This document shows, in pieces, positions 1 to 8,219 of a stretch of 52,295 nucleotides of DNA; position 1 is the stretch's first letter; each line of letters begins with the position of its first letter. The notes under the pieces are model-generated. The model made no database searches. It had not been told where the DNA came from and saw only the letters and a list, made by a program, of their open reading frames with translations. A program made the translations under genes and the position numbers. This DNA comes from an uncultured Clostridia bacterium. Lineage in GTDB: Bacteria > Bacillota > Clostridia > TANB77 > CAG-508. The stretch is from positions 1-52,295 of the forward strand of contig CALXKC010000004.1 in NCBI GenBank assembly GCA_944388775.1, written 5' to 3'.

Positions 1-77
1 GTTACTGGTATAACATTTCCTTTTTCATCAAATATTTGTGTCATACCAATTTTTCTTCCGATTATTCCTTTTTTCAT
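1..77 (-). CDS. rplC: 50S ribosomal protein L3 (N-terminus, cut by the window edge)
   Basis: Only the first 25 or so codons are present. They read [20 protein letters not shown], the conserved amino end of L3, a large-subunit protein that helps nucleate 23S rRNA folding near the peptidyl transferase centre. An AGGAGG ribosome site lies at 85-90, with good spacing to the ATG at 77. It follows rpsJ on the same strand, the usual S10-operon order. The 145-bp gap after rpsJ is unusually long for this operon and appears structured. Confidence 0.93.
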   Translation of the reverse strand, partial: MKKGIIGRKIGMTQIFDEKGNVIPV

Positions 78-101
78 GTTTTTTCCTCCTAACTATTGGC
101 T

Positions 102-200
102 GGCTTACCAATTATAAACTTCGTCTTGCGTCGTTAAACTTTGTTTGCCTAGCAATACTCGTTTGTAATTGCTAATCTATTCCAGCTTGGTTTTTAAGCC
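102..200 (-). promoter_or_regulatory. candidate structured RNA between rpsJ and rplC
   Basis: The rpsJ-rplC spacer can fold into a branched structure when transcribed on the minus strand. An outer helix pairs GGCTT and CCAA (187-200) with TTGG and AAGCC (102-111). An inner hairpin pairs TAGCAAT with ATTGCTA (150-156 with 168-174), and there is a weaker AAC/GTT stem between them. It ends just upstream of the rplC ribosome site. A role as an r-protein-binding or translation-control element is inference only. Confidence 0.4.
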
Positions 201-222
201 TTTTAAATTTTTAAAAAATTAA

Positions 223-543
223 TTAAAGTTTGATTTCTATATCAACACCAGCTGGTAATTCTAATTTCATTAGACTATCAACTGTTTTTTGTGTTGGGTA
301 AAGAATATCAATAACTCTTTTATGTGTTCTCATTTCAAATTGCTCTCTTGAGTCTTTGTAATTGTGTGGAGAACGTAAAATTGTTACTATTTCTTTTTGT
401 GTTGGTAATGGAATAGGACCTGAAACCTTTGCTCCTGTTTTTTTAGCAGTATCTACTATTTTTTCAGCAGACTGATCTAAAACTACATGGTCATATGCTT
501 TAAGTCTTATTCTTATTTTCTCACTTGTTGCTATGTTTGCCAT
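223..543 (-). CDS. rpsJ: 30S ribosomal protein S10
   Basis: A 106-residue protein matching S10 throughout, including [20 protein letters not shown] near the start, [19 protein letters not shown] in the middle and THKRVIDI before the end. S10 is a small-subunit head protein and, as NusE, also takes part in antitermination. The length is normal for the family. It is the first gene after a perfect sigma-A promoter and a roughly 230-nt leader, and is followed by rplC, so it starts the S10 operon. A GGAGG ribosome site precedes the ATG. Confidence 0.97.
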   Translation of the reverse strand: MANIATSEKIRIRLKAYDHVVLDQSAEKIVDTAKKTGAKVSGPIPLPTQKEIVTILRSPHNYKDSREQFEMRTHKRVIDILYPTQKTVDSLMKLELPAGVDIEIKL

Positions 544-774
544 TGTAATTTTCCCTCCTTTTTTGATTTTAATTACCGTGGCAAGTTAAAACGTACTCTG
601 GTGTTTTGTATCTCACCTATATAAAAGCCCAAAATATGCATGATAATTCTGGGATAAGTACATTTTTTATAAACTTACCGCCTGGTCTTTGCCATGACAT
701 ACTCCACCAAAGTTCCCTCCACCCTACATTTTTGTAGTGGTGTAGCCACATTTGGCTTCATCGCTCTTTCATGC
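544..774 (-). promoter_or_regulatory. long untranslated leader of the S10 operon
   Basis: The roughly 230 nt between the predicted start of transcription (about 774) and rpsJ contain no reading frame but several small inverted repeats: CTACA/TGTAG, GCCA/TGGC and CTTTG/CAAAG. S10-operon leaders are autogenously controlled by L4 in some bacteria. I see structure but cannot assign it to a known leader class. Confidence 0.45.
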
Positions 775-780
775 CCATAT

Positions 781-809
781 ATTATACAATGCTTTTAGGT
801 TATTGTCAA
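781..809 (-). promoter_or_regulatory. consensus sigma-A promoter of the S10 operon
   Basis: TTGACA (809-804) and TATAAT (786-781) are separated by exactly 17 bp, a perfect match to consensus, pointing toward rpsJ. Such a strong promoter suits a ribosomal protein operon. Confidence 0.85.
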
Positions 810-956
810 CACTTTTTTTAATTTTTTTCAGAGGATTTTCAACCCTGCTTTTCTCACTTCCACTATATCTACTTCTGCTATTAAATGTTCATTAGTCTAT
901 TTCTTTTTTATGATACCTCTCCCTACAAGCGACAAACAGATATCTACTCTATTGTA

Positions 957-1003
957 AATTTTTCAAAGCTGTTAACACAATTTGTGTCAACAGCTTTGAA
1001 AAT
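957..1003 (-). terminator. large hairpin terminator after the 1074-1955 gene
   Basis: A 20-bp near-perfect stem (one mismatch, loop of about 3 nt) built on TCAAAGCTGTT and its complement. It lies 70 bp past the stop of the minus-strand gene and is followed by AAATTT. The other strand could use it too. Between it and the S10 promoter (814-956) I see no gene or clear signal. Confidence 0.6.
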
Positions 1004-1073
1004 AGTATTACTTTTTCTATTTCTCAACGCGCTATTTCTGTAATCCATACATTCGACTTTTTATTTAACTTTT

Positions 1074-1955
1074 TTATTGATTATTTTCCCCTCTTCCCTC
1101 TGGAAGTGCATCTGAATAATCAAGTACGATTCTAATTTTTGTAATAGCTTTAATAGCTCTAACAAATTTGCTATTTTTAAATCTTTGCCATAGACTTGGT
1201 TTAGCTTCAAATGTTGTTTCTTGAACATATTGTTGTTCTTGTGCTTGTTGTTCTTCTGCTGCAACTGCTTGTTGTACTTGAACTTGTTCTTGTGGTTGTT
1301 CTTCAACAACTTCTTGTACTATTGGTTCTTCTATTGGTGTAGGTATTGATTTTAATGCATCTGCTACTTCAATTCCTATGTAACTTAATGCTTTTGATCT
1401 ATCTTCAATTCTTTCCATATCTATTTCTATATGTAAATTTGCTTCTAGGTTGTTTATTCTAGCATGTAATAATTTCATAGCATCTTTGTAGTCGTCTGAC
1501 TCTGTATCTTTTGCTTTTCCTACTATTGTTAGAGTTTCTATAATATCTTCTGAAAATACATCTTCTGCTTTTTTTAATTGATCTTTCCAATCTTTTTCTT
1601 TGTTTTCTACTACTTCTAATATTTCTTTTAATTGTCCTGCTGTAGCTATATTTTGTTCTCTTTGTCTAATTAATTCTTCTATTTTCTTTGTATTTTCTTC
1701 AAATTGATTTGTAGCATATTCAACTAGCCCATAAGCTGCTTTGTATACACTTGCTGGGAAGTTCTTCTTTTTTGGATATTCAATTAAATATGTTTTTACT
1801 GATTCAATTAAATCCTTGAAGTATGTATCATCTTCTAATTGAACAATTTGCTTTTTACTTTTTGGATTTATTAGTTTTTGGATTTTATCTATATTTGATA
1901 ATATTTTTTCTTCTGTGATAACCATTCTCACATTTACTATGCCAGATTTAGACAT
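1074..1955 (-). CDS. hypothetical coiled-coil protein with Gln-rich linker
   Basis: A 293-residue protein I do not recognise. Residues 1-210 are predicted mostly helical and charged, with coiled-coil character (for example ENTKKIEELIRQREQN). Residues about 212-245 form a Glu/Gln/Val-rich linker, and the last 45 residues are a basic patch (KPSLWQRFKNSKFVRAIK) followed by LPEGRGENNQ. There is no signal peptide or membrane segment. AGGAGGT at about 1964-1971 supports the ATG at 1955. It appears monocistronic. A scaffold or stress-type cytosolic role is possible but unsupported. Confidence 0.75.
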   Translation of the reverse strand: MSKSGIVNVRMVITEEKILSNIDKIQKLINPKSKKQIVQLEDDTYFKDLIESVKTYLIEYPKKKNFPASVYKAAYGLVEYATNQFEENTKKIEELIRQREQNIATAGQLKEILEVVENKEKDWKDQLKKAEDVFSEDIIETLTIVGKAKDTESDDYKDAMKLLHARINNLEANLHIEIDMERIEDRSKALSYIGIEVADALKSIPTPIEEPIVQEVVEEQPQEQVQVQQAVAAEEQQAQEQQYVQETTFEAKPSLWQRFKNSKFVRAIKAITKIRIVLDYSDALPEGRGENNQ

Positions 1956-2010
1956 TGTAATGTACCTCCTTTATCTTACGCGTGTTTGCTTTTTCGCTAT
2001 TTCAAATATA

Positions 2011-2039
2011 ATTATACATTAACTAAAGCCAAACTACAA
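2011..2039 (-). promoter_or_regulatory. possible promoter for the 1074-1955 gene
   Basis: TATAAT (2016-2011) has a weak TTGTAG 17 bp upstream (2039-2034). The -35 overlaps the hairpin described at 2025-2057. Moderate support only. Confidence 0.35.
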
Positions 2040-2057
2040 GTGTGTTTGGCTTTTTTT
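2025..2057 (+). terminator. rho-independent terminator facing the plus strand
   Basis: AAAGCCAAAC pairs with GTTTGGCTTT around a 9-nt loop, followed by a run of seven T on the plus strand. No plus-strand gene ends here. On the minus strand, downstream of the acyl-CoA synthetase, the stem is followed only by TTTAGTTAA. It could work as a weak bidirectional terminator. Confidence 0.55.
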
Positions 2058-2175
2058 ATTTTAAGTTTTCATTACAGAAATATTACAATTTTGTTACAAA
2101 TTCTTTTTTCTTTCGACATTTTGCTATTTTATTATACTTTCTATTCCCCTAAGTTTCAGCATATTTTGCAATTTT

Positions 2176-3900
2176 TTATTTATCATTAAGAACTGTCTTG
2201 ATTTCTTCAAATCTTTTAATTTTTTGAGTTGTTGTTTTTATTAGTTCTTTATCTGTTACTGTAATTTCTCTAATATATTTATATGCTGGCATTGTTTTGT
2301 TTACTTTTTTAACTTCTTGCCATAATATTTCTTTTAATTTTTCTGGATCTTCTGTATTGTATATGTCTCCTACTGTTTCTTTGTCATATACTATTTTTGC
2401 ATGAATTTTATAATCTCCGTCATCTTCTGGATAACCATATACGAAACTTTCTTTTACACCTTCTATTTTATTTAGTAATGCTTCTAATTCTTCTGGATAT
2501 ATGTTTTTTCCATTTTTTAATACTATGACGAATTTCTTTCTTCCAGAAATAAAGATATATCCATCTTTATCTATTCTTGCTAAGTCTCCTGTATGTAACC
2601 AACCATCTTCATCTATCGCTTCTTTTGTTGCTTCTTCATTATTGTAATACCCTAGCATGATTGATGGTCCTTTTGCAGCTAATTCTCCTACTCCTTCTTC
2701 ATTTGGATCAATTATCTTTACATCTAAACTTGGAAATGCTTTTCCAATAGATCCTAATCTTCTATATTTGTCATCTTCTGCTGCAATTACTGGTGAACTT
2801 TCTGTTAGTCCATATCCTTGATACATTGTAAATCCTAATTCATTAAATCCTTTTTCTGCTTCTGGATCTAATGCTGCTCCTCCTGCTACAAATAGTCTTA
2901 CTTTTCCTCCTAATGTATCATGTATTTCTTTAAATAATTTTTTTCTTATATCTATTCCAAATTTTAATAAGAATTGGCTTATTTTTATTCCTTTTTGTAC
3001 TGTTTTTAATTTTCCTTTTTTCTCTATGTTTTTCATTACTTTTTTATACATACTTTCAAAAAGGATTGGTACTGAAATCATTGCTGTTATTTGATAATCT
3101 TTTATATTTTCTGCTATATGTCTAATTCCTTCACAAAATGCAATTGATCCACCTGTTGATATTGGATATATAAATCCAACTGTACATTCAAATGTATGAT
3201 GTAATGGTAAAAATGATAAGAATCTGTCTTCTGGTGTTAGTTTTATGACTGCTGTTATGTCTTTTAAATTACTACATATATTTTTGTGTGATAACATTAC
3301 TGCTTTTGACATTGCCGTTGTTCCTGATGTAAATAGCATTATTGACATTTTTTCATTATCTATTTCTGCGTCTAAAAATTCTCTATTTCCTTCTTCTATT
3401 AATTTTTTACCTTGCTCAATTAATTCTTTTTCAGAGTAGATATCGTTTTCTTTCTTTTCTAAATCCATTGAAATAAAGTATTTTACTTTTGTTGTTTGTT
3501 TCTCTTTTATTTTTTTCATTACTTCATCATATTTTTTTGAATAGAATATTGCCTCTATTTCTGAACGAATCATTAAGTTTTCAATTTCATTATCAGGTAA
3601 TGCTTTGTCTAATGGTACTACAACTCCTGTACCTGTAACAACTGCAAAATATGCAACTCCCCATTCATATCTGTTTTCTGAAATGACTGCTATTCTTTTA
3701 TCTTTTAACCCTAGATTAATTAAGGCTGTTCCTAAATTATTTATTTCATTTCTAAATTGTTTGTGGGATATTTCTCTAAATTTTCCTTCTACTTCTGTTT
3801 TAAATATATATGCAGGTCTGTCTCCAAACTTTTCTCCTGTTTTTTGAAGCATTTCTTTTAAATTACTATACCCTTCGTTCTTGTAAATTTGTTCTCTCAT
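2176..3900 (-). CDS. long-chain acyl-CoA synthetase / AMP-binding ligase
   Basis: A 574-residue ANL-superfamily enzyme that adenylates a carboxylic acid, most likely a fatty acid, and transfers it to CoA. Visible motifs are the P-loop-like FTSGTTAMSKAVMLSH (about residues 191-206), YQGYGLTESSPV, GWLHTGDLARIDKDGYIFISGR and the C-terminal region ending KTTTQKIKRF with the catalytic-type lysine. FadD and long-chain synthetases share this layout; exact substrate is not visible. It lies 18 bp after a TetR regulator on the same strand, so regulator and enzyme are probably one operon controlled by an acyl-CoA or lipid signal. Confidence 0.88.
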   Translation of the reverse strand: MREQIYKNEGYSNLKEMLQKTGEKFGDRPAYIFKTEVEGKFREISHKQFRNEINNLGTALINLGLKDKRIAVISENRYEWGVAYFAVVTGTGVVVPLDKALPDNEIENLMIRSEIEAIFYSKKYDEVMKKIKEKQTTKVKYFISMDLEKKENDIYSEKELIEQGKKLIEEGNREFLDAEIDNEKMSIMLFTSGTTAMSKAVMLSHKNICSNLKDITAVIKLTPEDRFLSFLPLHHTFECTVGFIYPISTGGSIAFCEGIRHIAENIKDYQITAMISVPILFESMYKKVMKNIEKKGKLKTVQKGIKISQFLLKFGIDIRKKLFKEIHDTLGGKVRLFVAGGAALDPEAEKGFNELGFTMYQGYGLTESSPVIAAEDDKYRRLGSIGKAFPSLDVKIIDPNEEGVGELAAKGPSIMLGYYNNEEATKEAIDEDGWLHTGDLARIDKDGYIFISGRKKFVIVLKNGKNIYPEELEALLNKIEGVKESFVYGYPEDDGDYKIHAKIVYDKETVGDIYNTEDPEKLKEILWQEVKKVNKTMPAYKYIREITVTDKELIKTTTQKIKRFEEIKTVLNDK

Positions 3901-3918
3901 TTAACATCTAACCCCTTC

Positions 3919-4488
3919 TTATTTAATTTTTAGACCTTCTATTATTGTATTTTCAAATTCTTTATATAGTTTCATAATGTCAATTTGCCCATCATTTCTT
4001 ATTTTATATACTAAGCTTGAAGCTATAAGTCCATAAATTTCTGATGCTATTATTTGTGGATTTCCTTGCTTTATTTCTTTTTTCTCTATTCCTTGTCTTA
4101 CTATTTCTTCTATTTTGCTTATATATGTTAATATTTGTTCTTTACACATTTGGTTTCTTGCTTCATTTCCCCAAAATTGGCTTAATAGGATTGTAATTAT
4201 ATCTTCATATTTGTTCACTATTTTTATTTGTATTAATATTATTGCTTTTATTTTGTCTATATAGTTTGGGAATTTTGCAGTTTTTATATCGATACTGTTT
4301 TGTAATAATTTTATGCCTTCTTCGACTAAAAAATTAAATATTTCTTCTTTGCTAGAAAAATGATAATATAGTGTTCCTTTTGCTACTCCTACTGTTGCTG
4401 TTATTTCTTCTATACTTGTTGCTTCATATCCTTTTTTTGCAAATAGTTTCATCGATGTTTCAAATATCTTTCTTTTTGTCTTGTTCAT
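3919..4488 (-). CDS. TetR/AcrR-family transcriptional regulator
   Basis: A 189-residue regulator starting MNKTKRKIFETSMKLFAKKG. The N-terminal helix-turn-helix is typical (ATSIEEITATVGVAKGTLYYHF), and the C-terminal half is an all-helical ligand and dimer domain. An upstream in-frame ATG at 4539 would add 17 residues, but the ATG at 4488 has an AGAAGG ribosome site and the normal family length. Its position directly before the acyl-CoA synthetase suggests control of lipid metabolism. A palindrome in its own 5' region (4538-4551) may be its operator. Confidence 0.88.
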   Translation of the reverse strand: MNKTKRKIFETSMKLFAKKGYEATSIEEITATVGVAKGTLYYHFSSKEEIFNFLVEEGIKLLQNSIDIKTAKFPNYIDKIKAIILIQIKIVNKYEDIITILLSQFWGNEARNQMCKEQILTYISKIEEIVRQGIEKKEIKQGNPQIIASEIYGLIASSLVYKIRNDGQIDIMKLYKEFENTIIEGLKIK

Positions 4489-4537
4489 ATTTACCTTCTT
4501 TCCTCTCTTGGCATAAATATAATCAATTCCGAATATC

Positions 4538-4551
4538 ACAAATTAATTTGT
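4538..4551. promoter_or_regulatory. 14-bp palindrome, candidate TetR operator
   Basis: ACAAATTAATTTGT is a perfect dyad lying about 15 bp downstream of the -10 of the tetR promoter, where bound repressor would block elongation. Autoregulation is inferred from position. Confidence 0.5.
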
Positions 4552-4566
4552 TAAATCATTGTTCTT

Positions 4567-4595
4567 ATTATATACTTATATACTTATTTTTGCAA
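4567..4595 (-). promoter_or_regulatory. sigma-A promoter of the tetR/acyl-CoA synthetase operon
   Basis: TTGCAA (4595-4590) and TATAAT (4572-4567) with a 17-bp spacer. Confidence 0.75.
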
Positions 4596-4631
4596 TAGTT
4601 TTTCTTGCTTTTGACTCTTAGTTCGAATTAA

Positions 4632-4687
4632 AAAGAATCTCTATTTCTATCCTATCTTGTTTGGACATTTTAGAGATTCTTCGTCTT
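4632..4687 (-). terminator. terminator of the heptad-repeat gene
   Basis: AAGAATCTCT (4633-4642) pairs with AGAGATTCTT (4672-4681). On the minus strand the stem is followed by TTTTTAA. The plus strand also has T-rich sequence, so it may be bidirectional. Confidence 0.65.
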
Positions 4688-4711
4688 TTTATTCATATGT
4701 AATTTTGAAAA

Positions 4712-5497
4712 TTATTTAAGTAGCTTCAAATTTGGTGTATTTTTCTTATTTTTTGTTATGCTTTCATCACTTTGCTTATTTTCTTTGTTTTCTTTGAATA
4801 ATAATGCAAAAGTTTCATTTTGCTTTTCTAATATTTTTGCTATGTTTATTCCGTCTATTCTTTGCCTTTCTTTTATTGTTTCTATGTTTTCTATAATTGT
4901 CTCTTGTTGATTTTTCATTATATTTTGTTCTTTTTTCATTTGTTTCATTTCTTTTCTTAAAGATGTTTGGCCTTTTTGTAGTTTTTTAATGTCTTGTTTC
5001 ATTCCTTTTTGTTCTTCTTGAAGATTTTTGATATCTTGTTTCATTCCTACCATTTCTTGTTTTATTTCTGCTTGGCCTTCTTGCAAATCTTTAATGTCTT
5101 TCTTCATTTCTTTTTGCTCTTCTTGAAGATTTTTGATGTCTTGTTTCATTCCTGCCATTTCTTGTTTTATTTCTGTTTGGCCTTCTTGCAAATCTTTAAT
5201 GTCTTTCTTCATTTCTTTTTGCTCTTCTTGAAGATTTTTGATGTCTTGTTTCATTCCTGCCATTTCTTGTTTTATTTCTGCTTGGCCTTCTTGCAAATCT
5301 TTAATGTCTTTCTTCATTCCTTTTTGCTCTTTTTGGATGTTTTTGATATCTTGTTTCATCTCTTTTTGCTCTTCTTGGATGTTTTTGATATCTTGTTTCA
5401 TTTCAACTTGGTCTTCTTTGATTTCATTTACATCCTGTCTTACACCTTTAACTTCTGAATGAATATTTTCAAGTATTGATAAAATCTTTTCTTCCAT
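4712..5497 (-). CDS. heptad-repeat coiled-coil protein
   Basis: A 261-residue cytosolic protein almost wholly made of 7-residue units of the type MKQDIKNLQEEQ. About residues 58-160 consist of three near-identical 35-residue blocks (five heptads each), visible as 105-bp tandem repeats in the DNA at about 5010-5330. The protein should be a long, straight coiled coil. The C-terminal 60 residues are less regular (IERQ-type helix, then KNKKNTPNLKLLK). No catalytic motif is present. A GAGGTG ribosome site and a promoter with TTGACG support the start. Function unknown. Copy number of the repeat may vary between strains. Confidence 0.8.
   Translation of the reverse strand: MEEKILSILENIHSEVKGVRQDVNEIKEDQVEMKQDIKNIQEEQKEMKQDIKNIQKEQKGMKKDIKDLQEGQAEIKQEMAGMKQDIKNLQEEQKEMKKDIKDLQEGQTEIKQEMAGMKQDIKNLQEEQKEMKKDIKDLQEGQAEIKQEMVGMKQDIKNLQEEQKGMKQDIKKLQKGQTSLRKEMKQMKKEQNIMKNQQETIIENIETIKERQRIDGINIAKILEKQNETFALLFKENKENKQSDESITKNKKNTPNLKLLK
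5010..5330. repeat. 105-bp tandem repeat inside the coiled-coil gene
   Basis: Three adjacent units of 105 bp (35 codons), differing at only a few positions, encode KDIKDLQEGQ..EIKQEM..MKQDIKNLQEEQ. Identity at synonymous sites points to recent duplication or gene conversion. Confidence 0.8.
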
Positions 5498-5521
5498 ATA
5501 TTTATCACCTCACTTTCGGTT

Positions 5522-5550
5522 ATTTTACTATAAGTTAAATATTTCGTCAA
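5522..5550 (-). promoter_or_regulatory. sigma-A promoter of the coiled-coil gene
   Basis: TTGACG (5550-5545) and TAAAAT (5527-5522), 17-bp spacer, directed at the gene starting at 5497. Confidence 0.7.
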
Positions 5551-5817
5551 TAGTTTTTGAGTTTTTTTATTTTTTTCTTGGCGTTTGTTGCTTAAAAACT
5601 TGAAAGTTCAATGAATATCTGGAATACTAATTATTAGAATAAAATACATTGAATAAATTTTCGCATATGAATAAAAGCAGCATAATATTACCATATTTTT
5701 ACAATTATTGCAATATTTTTTACAATTTTTATTAATTATTTCTTTACTTTTTTTATTAAGTAATATAAAATAAACTCAAACTGGATATAATAGAAGAAAA
5801 ATGATTGGAGGAAACAA
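5551..5817. other. AT-rich divergent intergenic region
   Basis: No gene is visible. A TATAAT at 5786-5791 is placed suitably as the -10 of the downstream protease gene, but I see no good sigma-A -35, so the promoter could belong to another sigma factor. GGAGG just before 5818 is the ribosome site. Confidence 0.4.
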
Positions 5818-8214
5818 ATGAAAAATAGAAATGAATTATCATATAAAGATTTAAAAATGACTTGTAATACCGATTTATTCAAATTTGAAACTACTGAGGA
5901 ATTAGAATCAATACAAACAGGTATTGGTCAAGACCGTGGTATAAAAGCACTAGAATTTGGTTTACAAGTAGATGTGAAAGGATATAACTTATATTTAGAA
6001 GGTCCAAGTGGAGTTGGAAAAACTATGTACACTAAAAATTATTTGGACAAAATTTCTAAAAAGAGAAAAGTCCCTTCTGATTGGTGTTATATTTATAATT
6101 TTAATAATCCAAATGAGCCTATTGCTGTTTCTTTAACTGCTGGACAAGGCAAAGAGTTTAAAGAAGACATGGACGGCTTTATTAAGGAAATTAGAAAAGA
6201 TATTAAAAAGACATTTAATAATGATGATTTTGAAAAAGAAAAAGCATTAATTAAACAAGAATTTGAGGCAAAACGTTCAGCTTTATTAGACAAATTAAAT
6301 CAAGATGCTTCTAAATATAATTTTCAAGTAAAAGCTGCTCAAAATGGAATCTATATGATGCCTGTTTTTGAGGGTAGAGCTATTGAAGAAGAAGAATTTG
6401 AAAAATTAGATGAGAATATAAAACAAGAATATGAAGAAAAATCTGTATTGGTTCAAGAACAGATTATGAATGTTATTAGTCAAATAAAGGAAATAGAACG
6501 TCAATCTGATAAGAAGATTTCAGAATGGCAATCTAATGTAGCATTATTAACTGTTAATGTTCACATTAATTTCTTAAAATCAAAATATAAGAGAAATAAA
6601 AAGATAAATCAATTTTTAAATGATGTAAAACAAGATGTATTAAAAAATATTCCTGTTTTCTTAGAAGATGATACAAAGCAACCACAACCTGGCAGTCAAG
6701 GTCCTGCAGTTAGAAAACCTGATCCATGTTTGAATTATCGTGTAAATTTATTTGTTGATAATTCAAATCTTGAGGGTGCACCGGTTATTATGGATTCTAA
6801 CTATTCATATCATAATATTTTTGGTTCTTTGGAATATGAAAATTATTATGGTGCTTTAAAAACTGACCATACAATGCTAAAACCTGGATTACTTCAAAAA
6901 GCAAATGGTGGTTATATCATTTTTCAAGCTAAGGACTTACTCGCAAATGGTATGTGTTATGAGGCATTAAAAAAGGCTTTACGTATAAAAGAAATAAGTA
7001 TAGAAAATACTGCAGACCAACGTTCATCTTCAATGGTTCTTGTTTCATTAAAACCTGAGCCTATACCTTTAAATTTGAAGGTAATTTTAATAGGAAATGA
7101 GCAAATTTATCAGACTTTACTTGCAATGGATTCTGACTTTAGAAAATTGTTTAAAATAAAGGTTGAGTTTGAATCAGAAGCTCCAATTAATGCTGAAAAT
7201 TTAAATAAACTTGCTCAAATAATTCATGGATTTTGTGAACATGAAGAATTACCACATTTGGATAGAAGTGCAATGGGACGTTTGGTTGAATATGCATCCA
7301 AACTTGCTGGAAGTCATAAAAAAGTTTCTACTCGTTTTGATGATTTAATACAGGTCGTAGGCGAGGCTGCTACTTGGGCTAGAATTTCTAAATCTAAGGT
7401 GGTTACAGCAAAATTTATTGACAAGGCTTTAGAGCAAAGAACTAAAAGAGTTAAAAAATATGATACTAAGTATTTAGAGATGATAAAAGAAAATTCTCTT
7501 TTAATTAATACTTCTGGTTTTGAAGTTGGAGAATTAAATGGTTTAACTGTAATGAGTATTGGTGATTATACTTTTGGTAAACCTGCTAAAATTACTGTTA
7601 ATACTTATACTGGTAAAAATGGAGTTGTAAATATAGAAAGAGAAGTTGAGATTTCTGGTCCTTCTCATTCTAAAGGTGTATTGATACTTACTGGATATTT
7701 AGGAGAAATGTTTGCACAAGATATCCCTCTTTGTTTAACTGCTAGTATTTGTTTTGAACAATTGTATAACGGTGTAGATGGTGATAGTGCTTCTAGTACT
7801 GAATTGTATGGATTACTATCTAGTCTTTCTGGAATTCCTATAAATCAATCAATTGCTGTTACTGGTTCTGTTAATCAAAAAGGTCAAATACAACCAATCG
7901 GCGGTGTTAATGAAAAGATTGAGGGATTTTTCCAAATTTGTAAAATGAGAGGTTTGGATGGCTCTCATGGTGTTATGATTCCAATACAAAATATTGATAA
8001 TTTGCAATTATCAGATGAAATTGTAGAGGCTGTTAAAAATAAACAATTTCATATTTATTCTGTTTCTACTATTGAAGAGGGTATTGAGGTTTTAACTGGT
8101 GTCCCTGCTGGGAAGAAGGATAAGAATGGCAAGTTCCCTGCTGGTACTGTTAATTATTTGGTTTATGAGAAATTGAAAAAATATGCAGAAACAGTAAATG
8201 GAAAAGATGCCTAA
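5818..8214 (+). CDS. ATP-dependent Lon-type protease (LonB-like, COG1067)
   Basis: A 798-residue single-chain AAA+ protease. Walker A is GPSGVGKT at residues 62-69. Residues about 120-240 form a charged helical insertion. The C-terminal S16 protease domain carries the catalytic dyad: Ser657 in DGDSASSTE and Lys700 in GGVNEKIEGFF. The architecture matches the AAA_32 plus Lon_C family found in many Clostridia, distinct from classical LonA because the N-terminal substrate-binding domain is absent. It degrades or quality-controls cytosolic proteins. It is monocistronic, and its 3' end runs into the large hairpin element at 8220-8395. Confidence 0.9.
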   Translation: MKNRNELSYKDLKMTCNTDLFKFETTEELESIQTGIGQDRGIKALEFGLQVDVKGYNLYLEGPSGVGKTMYTKNYLDKISKKRKVPSDWCYIYNFNNPNEPIAVSLTAGQGKEFKEDMDGFIKEIRKDIKKTFNNDDFEKEKALIKQEFEAKRSALLDKLNQDASKYNFQVKAAQNGIYMMPVFEGRAIEEEEFEKLDENIKQEYEEKSVLVQEQIMNVISQIKEIERQSDKKISEWQSNVALLTVNVHINFLKSKYKRNKKINQFLNDVKQDVLKNIPVFLEDDTKQPQPGSQGPAVRKPDPCLNYRVNLFVDNSNLEGAPVIMDSNYSYHNIFGSLEYENYYGALKTDHTMLKPGLLQKANGGYIIFQAKDLLANGMCYEALKKALRIKEISIENTADQRSSSMVLVSLKPEPIPLNLKVILIGNEQIYQTLLAMDSDFRKLFKIKVEFESEAPINAENLNKLAQIIHGFCEHEELPHLDRSAMGRLVEYASKLAGSHKKVSTRFDDLIQVVGEAATWARISKSKVVTAKFIDKALEQRTKRVKKYDTKYLEMIKENSLLINTSGFEVGELNGLTVMSIGDYTFGKPAKITVNTYTGKNGVVNIEREVEISGPSHSKGVLILTGYLGEMFAQDIPLCLTASICFEQLYNGVDGDSASSTELYGLLSSLSGIPINQSIAVTGSVNQKGQIQPIGGVNEKIEGFFQICKMRGLDGSHGVMIPIQNIDNLQLSDEIVEAVKNKQFHIYSVSTIEEGIEVLTGVPAGKKDKNGKFPAGTVNYLVYEKLKKYAETVNGKDA

Positions 8215-8219
8215 AATAT

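Noticed and set aside
1061-1309. Asn/Lys/Gln-rich minus-strand frame overlapping the 1074-1955 gene
   Set aside because: Alternative frame of the Gln-rich linker region; low complexity and no ribosome site.
5010-5330. Possible CRISPR-like repeat array
   Set aside because: Units are contiguous 105-bp coding repeats without unique spacers, in frame with a coiled-coil protein.
4994-5458. 154-codon Phe/Leu-rich repeat frame on the plus strand
   Set aside because: Antisense shadow of the heptad-repeat gene; the repeats keep the opposite frame open.
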